Shown here one piece after another: positions 6,940 to 13,644 of a stretch of 18,982 nucleotides of DNA. The DNA comes from Kiritimatiellota bacterium (lineage in GTDB: Bacteria > Verrucomicrobiota > Kiritimatiellia > JAAZAB01): positions 1 to 18,982 of the forward strand of contig VSJD01000271.1 of NCBI GenBank assembly GCA_008636095.1, in the 5' to 3' direction. Under the pieces are notes generated by a model, which searched no databases, had not been told where the DNA came from, and worked only from the letters and a program-made list of their open reading frames with translations. Every line of letters begins with the position of its first letter. The first letter of the stretch is position 1. The position numbers and the translations under genes were made by a program.

Positions 6940-9900
6940 TTAACGCACTGGGGTCCAATCCGCCCCACCCCACGCACCTCCGTTGTTGAGGACGATTCCG
7001 TTCGCAATCGAGTAGATGGACCAATAGCCGGCATTATACACCGCCAGGTCGGACTTGCCGTCACCGTCATAGTCACCGGGCACCGGGATCGAATCCGACC
7101 CGCCCCACGCACCTCCGTTGATAAGAATTAATCCGTTCGCCAACGAGTAGATGGACCAATAGCCGGCATTATACACCGCCAGGTCGGACTTGCCGTCACC
7201 GTCATAGTCACCGGACACCGGGATGGAATCTGCATCGCCCCACGCGCCGCCATTGATGAGAATTAATCCGTTTGCCAACGAGTAGATGGACCAATAGCCG
7301 GCATTATACACTGCCAAGTCGGACTTGCCGTCACCGTCATAGTCACCGGGCACCGGGATGGAATCTGCATCACCCCACGCCCCTCCGTTGATGAGAATTA
7401 ATCCGTTTGCCAACGAGTATATGGACCAATACCCAGCACGATACACCGCCAGGTCGGCCTTGCCGTCACCGTCATAGTCACCGGGCACCGGGATGGAATC
7501 CGCATCGCCCCACGCGCCTCCGTTGATGAGAATTAATCCGTTCACCAACGAGTAGATCGACCAATAACCGGCACTATACACCGCCAGATCGGCCTTGCCG
7601 TCACCGTCATAGTCTCCGGGCACCGTGATGGAATCCGACCCGCCCCACACCCCTCCGTTGATGAGAATTAATCCGTTCACCAACGAGTAGATGGACCAAT
7701 AACCGGCACTATACACGGCTAGGTCGGACTTGCCGTCACCGTCATAGTCGTTTTCCACGGAAGCGTTCGATTCAGCGTTCAGGACTTGGCCATACAGTCC
7801 TTCGCTGGTGCCCACCATCAGCTCATCCCAGTAAAGGACGTTGATCTGCGAACCAGCCGGGTAAGTCAGCGACGACGACGTCTGCCACGCGGATCCTCCA
7901 TGCGCCAAGTAATACAAGCTGACGCTCACGGCCATGATAGGCAAATCGTTGGTGTTGTTGTCCTTACCTACGGTTATCACCGGCCCCCGCCCGTTCACAG
8001 CCTGCAACTCCGGCGGCAACCCTGTGGTGGTGACTTCTGTCCAGGTGGCGCCCGAGGCCGCGCGATAATAAACCTTCAGGGCGTAACTCGAGTCCTGGCC
8101 GCTGGCATAGACGCCTCCGCTCGAATCCTCCGCAAGATTGCGGATACCAACCGCATTCGTCAACTCACGGATCACGGCTGTCGCGGCCACCTGATAAACA
8201 CCTCCCACGCCGGTGGCCGAGTCATAAGCCGCCGCCACCAGCAGGGTACCGTCGCTCATGAGCAGGACATCGTTGACGTCAACCTCCGTCATGGCCTGCG
8301 CCCAGTTGGTACCGCTGTCCGAACTGATCAGCAGGCCGCCCCGCGTTGTGCCCTGATCGTAAAACCCGGCAACCACAGTCTGACCCGATGCCTTGAGCGA
8401 TGAAAAATATCCGCCACTCTGGAACCCGTTGGTATTTACGTCAATATTCCATATCGGGGCGGGCCAGTTGGTACCGCCATCCGTTGTCTTATAGAGACGG
8501 GCATTACCAGCATACACGGTATTGCCGCTGGCATCGGTTTTGTCAATGGCAATGGAATAAAACGGCGAGCCGTCGAAATTCGGGAAAATGCCGTTTTCCG
8601 TCCACTGGAGCGCCATGGGGGTTCCGGTTCCTTTGCGCAACCCGGATTTGGAAGCCGTCCACGCCAGGGTTTTGGCCGCGTTCATGTCCAAGTCCTGGAT
8701 TTGTACGGCCTCCAAGCCGTAATCTATTTCAAAAAGATCGTGCCCGCCATTGGTCGAGGCGCCGATACCCTGGTCGGTGGTGACATAGACCGTGAGCGAA
8801 TTAATGGCATCGGCAACGACCACACCGTCGTTGGGATTGGTTTCTCTTGTGCCGAATTGCGCGATGCCCTGCCAGGAACCGGTGATACCTTTATTGGTGC
8901 TGACCATACTGCCGAAATACACGTGGTAATTATTGGTGTCGCCGGCACATTCAACATTGCCGCCGGTCGTGCCTCCCGCGCCGGTATCAACCGTAGTCCA
9001 CGATTTGCCATCATTGTCGGAATAGATACAGGCTTTGTTGCCTCCGGAATTGTTGCCCGCTATAAACAGCCGGCCATCCGGAGCAATACCGAAGCGCTTG
9101 GTGCCGGTCCAGGACGATATTACGTTGGTCACGTTCACACTCGAGAACGTCGCGCCGGAAAGCGCGTTAAAGGCGGCGGTAGATTTGATTAAACCGTTAG
9201 TGCTGTCACAGTCATAGATGTAGACACACTGATTGGTGGGATGGACAAGCAGGGCACGGGCATTGACGCCGGAGCCCCCGATGGTAATCGGGGAATCGGA
9301 TTTGGTAAAATTGCCGCCGGTGTCAATGGCGCCGAAATACAGTAAATTGGAATCGCCCATGTTGCCGATGGCCAGCAGGGTGGAGTCTTGAATAAAGATG
9401 GAGATAAAACACGGACCAGACGGCACTGGCGGCGCTGGCGGCGGCGGCTGCGTAACTTGTCCGATGATATTGGTAATGCGCGTTCCAGCGGTGGTAGGAT
9501 CACAGCTAAGCAGTCCGGCGTCATCCACGATAAATAATCGACCGGAAGCCGGATGGCCAGCGATGCCGCCGACCTGGCCAAAATTGGCCTGGGCATTGAA
9601 ATCAGGAACGACCGTAAACCTGAAATTATTGGTTGCATAGGGCATGGCCAGGGCATGATCCACGTCGCCATAAAAGATGGAGTTGGCGCTTTCCGTGGCG
9701 GCAAAGACGCGGGAGACATTCGGCTGATCGGTCAGTTCAATGGAATTGATGGCGGTAATGCGCCCGCCATAGATCGCCTGAATCTGTGGCACCGTGTTTG
9801 TGGTAGCTTCCGCAACCGACAAACTGATCAGCGCCAACAAGGCCACCAGGCACATTCCCGCCAAAAACACATTGCTGTTTCGCGTTGCGTCTGTTCGCAT
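6940..9900 (-). CDS. Secreted Asp-box (BNR/sialidase-like) propeller protein with six-unit FG-GAP-like array (986 aa)
   Basis: I start at the ATG at 9900 rather than an in-frame ATG at 9939. It has SD AGGAGGAA (complement of 9906-9913), gives a clean signal peptide (MRTDATRNSN, hydrophobic core, VAEA), and the upstream codons overlap a palindrome (9920-9939). Residues about 33-705 are a beta-propeller-like region with Asp-boxes SDNDGKSW (294-301), TTDGGTNW and SSDSGTNW, plus a proline-rich loop QPPPPAPPVP (151-160) absent from its paralogue. Residues 715-986 are six 45-residue units with GDYDGDGK(S/A)DLAVY. It is paralogous to the next gene downstream across its whole length. It is the first gene of the three-gene cluster and carries the cluster's upstream element (9995-10097). 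Probably an extracellular binding protein. The ligand is unknown and no catalytic residues are recognised. Confidence 0.82.
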   Translation of the reverse strand: MRTDATRNSNVFLAGMCLVALLALISLSVAEATTNTVPQIQAIYGGRITAINSIELTDQPNVSRVFAATESANSIFYGDVDHALAMPYATNNFRFTVVPDFNAQANFGQVGGIAGHPASGRLFIVDDAGLLSCDPTTAGTRITNIIGQVTQPPPPAPPVPSGPCFISIFIQDSTLLAIGNMGDSNLLYFGAIDTGGNFTKSDSPITIGGSGVNARALLVHPTNQCVYIYDCDSTNGLIKSTAAFNALSGATFSSVNVTNVISSWTGTKRFGIAPDGRLFIAGNNSGGNKACIYSDNDGKSWTTVDTGAGGTTGGNVECAGDTNNYHVYFGSMVSTNKGITGSWQGIAQFGTRETNPNDGVVVADAINSLTVYVTTDQGIGASTNGGHDLFEIDYGLEAVQIQDLDMNAAKTLAWTASKSGLRKGTGTPMALQWTENGIFPNFDGSPFYSIAIDKTDASGNTVYAGNARLYKTTDGGTNWPAPIWNIDVNTNGFQSGGYFSSLKASGQTVVAGFYDQGTTRGGLLISSDSGTNWAQAMTEVDVNDVLLMSDGTLLVAAAYDSATGVGGVYQVAATAVIRELTNAVGIRNLAEDSSGGVYASGQDSSYALKVYYRAASGATWTEVTTTGLPPELQAVNGRGPVITVGKDNNTNDLPIMAVSVSLYYLAHGGSAWQTSSSLTYPAGSQINVLYWDELMVGTSEGLYGQVLNAESNASVENDYDGDGKSDLAVYSAGYWSIYSLVNGLILINGGVWGGSDSITVPGDYDGDGKADLAVYSAGYWSIYSLVNGLILINGGAWGDADSIPVPGDYDGDGKADLAVYRAGYWSIYSLANGLILINGGAWGDADSIPVPGDYDGDGKSDLAVYNAGYWSIYSLANGLILINGGAWGDADSIPVSGDYDGDGKSDLAVYNAGYWSIYSLANGLILINGGAWGGSDSIPVPGDYDGDGKSDLAVYNAGYWSIYSIANGIVLNNGGAWGGADWTPVR
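6943..7758 (-). repeat. Six tandem 135-nt coding repeats, array 3
   Basis: 816 nt, 272 codons, with the same junction (LNAESNAS-V) and same terminus (DWTPVR, stop) as array 2. Most unit differences are single substitutions (S/A in GDGK.D; S, R or N before AGYWSIYS). The pattern is compatible with gene conversion between the two neighbouring genes. Confidence 0.9.
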
Positions 9901-9919
9901 GACACTTCCTCCTGAGTTC

Positions 9920-9939
9920 GTGACAGGTTTTACTGTCAC
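9920..9939 (-). promoter_or_regulatory. Perfect 7-bp inverted repeat in the 5' leader of the 9900-6940 gene
   Basis: GTGACAG (9920-9926), six bases, CTGTCAC (9933-9939). It lies 20-39 nt upstream of the chosen ATG, immediately before the SD. It could be an operator palindrome or a small leader hairpin affecting ribosome access. Function is inference. Confidence 0.4.
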
Positions 9940-9994
9940 CCTGTTTTTATCCAGCGCTTTATTTTACTCGCCTCTGGCGGCAGGGGCAAGGGGT

Positions 9995-10097
9995 CCGTGC
10001 ATATATACATACACGGAGATTTTGCATCTACCCAAGTTGTCCTACGACTTATTTTGTTGCGGAAGACGATTCCACTTCCGATTTGATTTTAGTACAT
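9995..10097 (-). promoter_or_regulatory. Conserved upstream element, copy 2 (before the three-gene cluster)
   Basis: It shares the core CGGAAGACGATTCCACTTC (10060-10078) and the flanking GATTTGATTT with 533-562, at similar distance from an AAAATC and ATATATGCA block. Here the inverted repeat is perfect: CGGAAG (10060-10065) with CTTCCG (10075-10080). A second inverted repeat, CCGTG (9995-9999) with CACGG (10012-10016), brackets the AT-rich -10-like block. Being found only before the first gene of the cluster and before the edge gene, it is best read as a promoter/operator region. The rest of 9940-10191 is AT-rich and holds no gene that I can support. Confidence 0.55.
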
Positions 10098-10191
10098 TCA
10101 GTCTGATTTAATGCATTGCGCGCCATTACACAGTTCAAATAAACACCAAATTTATAATTATATTTTATCTTTTCATTGCAGCATGTCAACA

Positions 10192-13100
10192 CTATTTATC
10201 ACACTGTTTTTCACCTCGTTTATCATATGGCTCGACAGCGCAAAACGCCCGCGCAGCCAACAGGCAAAGCAGGCTCGACATTTTGAGTGCCGCCAGCAGG
10301 AAGCAAGTAGCCGTAATCCCAAACAGGGGCAAGAGAAAGACGCCGACAACCAATCCGCCCAGCGCGGCCCCCACGAGATCCGCCGCATTGGTAATCGCAG
10401 CGGTCCCTCCCTTGACTTTGGCAGGATCAACAGGCATGGGGCCAGCATCCGCTGAAATCGTGCTTTGCAAATTTTCCGCCGCATAATTAGCTTTGCATCC
10501 GCGATGGCTCATAAGTTCATTGACCAGCGCAAACTGGGCGCCAACCAGGGCGCCGCTCCCGGCAATCACCCCGTATATGAGCGCCTCTACCCAGCCCCAC
10601 GGAATCCAATTCATCAGGCCGGAAGAGAGTGCGGTCACCAGCCATGGGATACAGGCCGCCTCCACGATCAAAAGGATTTCCATGCTTATCATGGCGCGCC
10701 ATTGTCCCGACCTCTTGAGAGTCGGGACACACACCGTCGCGCCTAACATCAGCCCTAACATGAACATGGCCACGATCAAGCCGACCTTGGAATACACGTA
10801 CCCCAGCAGGGCCTGAAATACAAAGATCAAAATCAGTTCCAACGCCATGCCGCACAACCCGGTAGCGGCCATCACCAGCACCAGCATGCTCCGGGAAAAA
10901 ACGACCCCACTCCGCCTGCCCGCCAACTTGTCCGCCAACGTGTCCGGCGAAGCCTTGGCGAAGACGGAAGCTCTCGCCTCGGCGTAGCCTCCGGACTTCG
11001 GCGAGCTCAGTCGAGCCGCGGAGCCCGGGTCAGCGACGGTGGAAGCCTTGGCCTGCCTGCGCGAAGCGCTTCGGCGAAGGCAGGCGCAGGCGGGCCGGCG
11101 ACCAAGCACCGCTCCCATGCCGAGACATACAACGCCAAAACCCAGCAACGCACCCGCCACCCACTCCAGGCGCAAACGGGCAAGCCGCGCCAGCAGGGAT
11201 TCCAAGCCCGATTCGCTGAACCGGCTCCACAACGCAATCTGATAGAACGTGGACACGGGTTTCAAGACGGTGTTGGCCGTCACCGGGATGGCCGCCAGCC
11301 GCCGCTCGACAAAATCAAGTTTTGCCGGATTGATTTCATCGGCATTGAGAAAATACTCCGGCCGGAAGTAACGGGTCTTGAGATCCGCTCCGGCGCTACG
11401 CCGGAACAGCGTCGCGCGTTCCAATGTAATGGAGCTATTGGTTGCGCCGGCGAAAAACTGGTTTTTCGTGCCGGAGGTCACGAGCACGCGATCGAACACG
11501 GTCCTGATGGTTTTTGCTATGGAAGCGCTCAGAAACGCCGCCTCGCCCTGCAGGTCTGCGGACGCCGAGACCGCCGTGTAAAGAAATCCGCCGGGCGACA
11601 GGATGGAGCGAATGTCCCGGTAAAAGTCTTGCGTGTAAAACCGGTTAAGCGCAATTGTGGCCGGCTCGGAGGCATCCACCAGGATGGCGTCAAACAGTGG
11701 CGTACCCCCACCCCGTAACGAGTCAGTTACGGGAGTGTTGGTCCCAATGGCGGAAAAACCATTTCCACCTTTGTTATAGGGGGGGTATCGCGCCGGGTCT
11801 GCGGGCGCGATGGCGTCCGCAACGTGCATTTCGGCGCCCACCTCCTGGCGGGATTCGATCTTTTTGGGCAAGTTTGGTGCAGATGGCGGCGCGCCGCGTA
11901 CCGCGCTGGATATGTATCCGCGCAAACGTGGGAAGCCGGCAGATGCGCCAAAATCGCCCGAAAATATCGAACGAAATGCACGGCGCATGACTTCACCAAC
12001 CAACCCGGAGAAAACAAGCGAACTATTTCGTCTTACACCCAGCTCGTCCAGATTCCGTCCGTACTGCTTGGCGTAACGGGGCGCGTCCACGTGGACCTGC
12101 ACCAGGCGCGGATCGCGCAAGGCTTGGCGGTAAGCACTGGTCGCCACCAGCTCGAGCAGGCGACCGATTTTTTCATCCAACTCCACGTAGACCAGCTGTT
12201 CCAACGGGTATTTCAAAAGCTCAGGAATATCGTTGATCGGATTGCCGCCAATCAGCAGGACCCGCCGGGCATCCGGTTTCTGTGCCATAATAAAATGAAT
12301 CTTGTGCTCGCCGGTAACGGCGTCGGGAAAAACGGCCATCACCTGGCCGTTGGCGTAAAGGGTCATCTGCCCTTCGGTTTCGATTAACGCCAGATTCTGG
12401 TAGCGCGAATCACAGGAGGCCAGCAGACGCGAAGCGGACGAGGAACCGGATACCGGCAACGCGCCAAAGGAACGCCAGCGCGCCTCGACACTGGCATGCT
12501 CCAGCCTGCCCAAGCTCGACCAGGGCGGCGCCAGATAAGCAGGGCAACACGCGCTGACCGCAAAGGCGAACGCAATCAGCCCCAATAGCCAGCGGCATGT
12601 CCGTGTAGTGGTCAGCCAGGCCGCGCCCAGCAGAACGATGGCACCGGCCAACGCCGCCACGGCCAGTGGGCTCATGACCCATACCAGCCAGAACGAAAAA
12701 GCCACTCCCGCCGCCATACTACCCAGCGATTCAACCGCATAGACGCGGCTGACCGCGAACGGCAATTGCCGTGCAGGCAACTGCCGCGCGGCCAACCGGC
12801 AGGCACAGGGGAACACAATCCCGATGATCAGACAGCCGGGCGCAAGGATGACCGCCAGACTGGCAAGTATGGAAAAAAACGGGGCGTATTCCCCATACGC
12901 CACGTGGAGCGCGGTCCGCACGATGCGGATCACCCAGACCTGGAGCGGCAACAGAAAGGCCGCCAGCGTCAGCAAGACCACCAGCAGAACCCGCAGGCGT
13001 TCCTCCGGCCAGCGCGCGACCAGGGAGGTTGCCAGGAGCGAACCCGCGCCGATCAGTACCAGCCATGCGCTGAACACAGCGCCGATGGTGAGTTCGTTGC

Positions 13101-13236
13101 CAAAAAACACGACCAGGAATTCGCGCAGAAGCAGGACCTGCGCCAGGAGCGCATAGACTCCCATGCAGACCATGAGTGCCAGAATCCGACTGAAACCGGG
13201 GAAACCCGATATATCACCATTTGAGTCAAGGCTCAT
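10192..13236 (-). CDS. Fused-MFS/spermidine-synthase-like polytopic membrane protein with in-frame repeat insertions (1014 aa)
   Basis: Residues about 17-235 hold six or so membrane segments, with the family-typical QVLLLREFLVVFFGNELTIG at 33-52. A soluble Rossmann-like aminopropyltransferase region follows: RYQNLALIE, LYANGQVMAVFPD, EHKIHF, LLIGGN, VYVELDEKI, and, after an insertion, FDAILVDASEP and LNRFYTQDFYRDI. Further membrane segments run from about 680 to the end, including NAADLVGAALGG. The SAM-loop consensus GGGxGG reads GGNPIN here, and the usual DE.YHE patch is only partly present, so polyamine synthesis is doubtful. About 110 residues (about 400-514) are inserted between the DAPRYAK strand and FDAILVD; about 70 more (about 709-779) separate two membrane segments. 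Both inserts consist of dispersed DNA repeats, yet the frame is intact. The start at 13236 has no clear SD. It is divergent from the gene at 13645. Confidence 0.75.
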   Translation of the reverse strand: MSLDSNGDISGFPGFSRILALMVCMGVYALLAQVLLLREFLVVFFGNELTIGAVFSAWLVLIGAGSLLATSLVARWPEERLRVLLVVLLTLAAFLLPLQVWVIRIVRTALHVAYGEYAPFFSILASLAVILAPGCLIIGIVFPCACRLAARQLPARQLPFAVSRVYAVESLGSMAAGVAFSFWLVWVMSPLAVAALAGAIVLLGAAWLTTTRTCRWLLGLIAFAFAVSACCPAYLAPPWSSLGRLEHASVEARWRSFGALPVSGSSSASRLLASCDSRYQNLALIETEGQMTLYANGQVMAVFPDAVTGEHKIHFIMAQKPDARRVLLIGGNPINDIPELLKYPLEQLVYVELDEKIGRLLELVATSAYRQALRDPRLVQVHVDAPRYAKQYGRNLDELGVRRNSSLVFSGLVGEVMRRAFRSIFSGDFGASAGFPRLRGYISSAVRGAPPSAPNLPKKIESRQEVGAEMHVADAIAPADPARYPPYNKGGNGFSAIGTNTPVTDSLRGGGTPLFDAILVDASEPATIALNRFYTQDFYRDIRSILSPGGFLYTAVSASADLQGEAAFLSASIAKTIRTVFDRVLVTSGTKNQFFAGATNSSITLERATLFRRSAGADLKTRYFRPEYFLNADEINPAKLDFVERRLAAIPVTANTVLKPVSTFYQIALWSRFSESGLESLLARLARLRLEWVAGALLGFGVVCLGMGAVLGRRPACACLRRSASRRQAKASTVADPGSAARLSSPKSGGYAEARASVFAKASPDTLADKLAGRRSGVVFSRSMLVLVMAATGLCGMALELILIFVFQALLGYVYSKVGLIVAMFMLGLMLGATVCVPTLKRSGQWRAMISMEILLIVEAACIPWLVTALSSGLMNWIPWGWVEALIYGVIAGSGALVGAQFALVNELMSHRGCKANYAAENLQSTISADAGPMPVDPAKVKGGTAAITNAADLVGAALGGLVVGVFLLPLFGITATCFLLAALKMSSLLCLLAARAFCAVEPYDKRGEKQCDK
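10913..11099. repeat. GC-rich dispersed palindromic repeat inserted in frame in the membrane-protein gene
   Basis: The 34 bases at 10938-10971 match intergenic 13557-13590 at 32 positions. Farther in, GCCTGCC (11051-11057) pairs with GGCAGGC (11079-11085) around the perfect palindrome CGAAGCGCTTCG. On the gene strand it encodes the Ala/Arg/Ser-rich stretch at residues about 709-779, between two hydrophobic segments, where homologues would have a short loop (family knowledge). Confidence 0.65.
11712..11733. repeat. 8-bp inverted repeat inside the large insertion of the membrane-protein gene
   Basis: CCCGTAAC (11712-11719), six bases, GTTACGGG (11726-11733). It is followed within 70 bp by CCACCTTTGTTATAGGGGGGG, a style of C-run/G-run hairpin common among dispersed repeats in environmental genomes. 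It encodes the low-complexity residues just before FDAILVD. Together with 11824-11981 it makes the insertion a mosaic. Confidence 0.5.
11824..11981. repeat. ~157-nt palindromic element, in-frame copy inside the spermidine-synthase-like domain
   Basis: The outer stem is GTGCATTTCG (11824-11833) with CGAAATGCAC (11972-11981). The inner stem is TTTGGTGC (11873-11880) with GCGCCAAA (11945-11952), flanked on both arms by the conserved loop bases AGATG/CAGAT. The apical helix is CGCG (11895-11898), GCGC (11903-11906), bulged T, GGATA, loop TG, TATCC, GCGC (11920-11923), CGTG (11927-11930). The same architecture is present at 16064-16220 with compensating changes. On the gene strand it encodes about 52 residues (about 419-471), including SGDFGASAGFPRLRGY and PPSAPNL. 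Confidence 0.75.
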
Positions 13237-13396
13237 ATCATTCTACGTAGCAGATACATCCGGTCATGGCAATGGTGAAAGGATGTAGAATGGCATTTCA
13301 TATCTCGCAATCGGCAAATGTTCTGCTATATTTCTGAATCTTACATCGCGTTAGTTTGGCGCATCCCGCTCGGGGTGAGACTGGGTTGCACGCTTG

Positions 13397-13490
13397 CCAC
13401 GCGTTTCGCGCGGGCGCGCGGGGTACCGCTGTATAAGCATACCACGCGTAGCGCGTGGCAGGCTGTAATTTTATCACGCCCCAGGCGTGA
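13397..13490. repeat. Cluster of short GC-rich hairpins in the divergent intergenic region
   Basis: CCACGCG (13442-13448), TAG, CGCGTGG (13452-13458) is a perfect stem. A related but imperfect CCACGCG...CGCGCGG lies at about 13397-13413. TCACGCC (13474-13480), CCA, GGCGTGA (13484-13490) is another perfect stem. None is followed by a good T-run on either strand, so I treat them as REP-like repeats, not terminators. The gap 13237-13644 must also hold both divergent promoters; I cannot place these with confidence. Confidence 0.5.
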
Positions 13491-13546
13491 CTGCTCGCAA
13501 TCCATCAGCTGACGGACGCCAAAATTACGCGAGCGTCTTTTACGAA

Positions 13547-13607
13547 CTGCCTGCCGACGTGTCCGGCGTAGCCTTGGCAAAGACGGAAGCCTTGGCGCAG
13601 GCAGGCG
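13547..13607. repeat. GC-rich dispersed palindromic repeat, intergenic copy
   Basis: CTGCCTGC (13547-13554) pairs with GCAGGCAG (13597-13604). The interior 13557-13590 matches 10938-10971, inside the membrane-protein gene, at 32 of 34 positions. It lies about 40 bp before the beta-helix gene start, so it may form part of that gene's leader. Confidence 0.6.
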
Positions 13608-13644
13608 AACATCAGCGTTTCTGCAGGATGCCTTCATAACCCAA

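Noticed and set aside
7786..8403. 205-aa plus-strand ORF (and similar ones at 8701-9192 and 11824-12387)
   Set aside because: Antisense shadows of well-supported minus-strand genes; composition is not protein-like and no motifs are seen.
3943..9900. Sialidase activity for the two Asp-box proteins
   Set aside because: Asp-boxes alone are structural; I see no FRIP motif, arginine triad or catalytic Tyr/Glu arrangement, so only a propeller fold is claimed.
13442..13490. Rho-independent terminators
   Set aside because: The stems are good but no T-run follows on either strand, and the region lies between divergent gene starts, where no terminator is expected.
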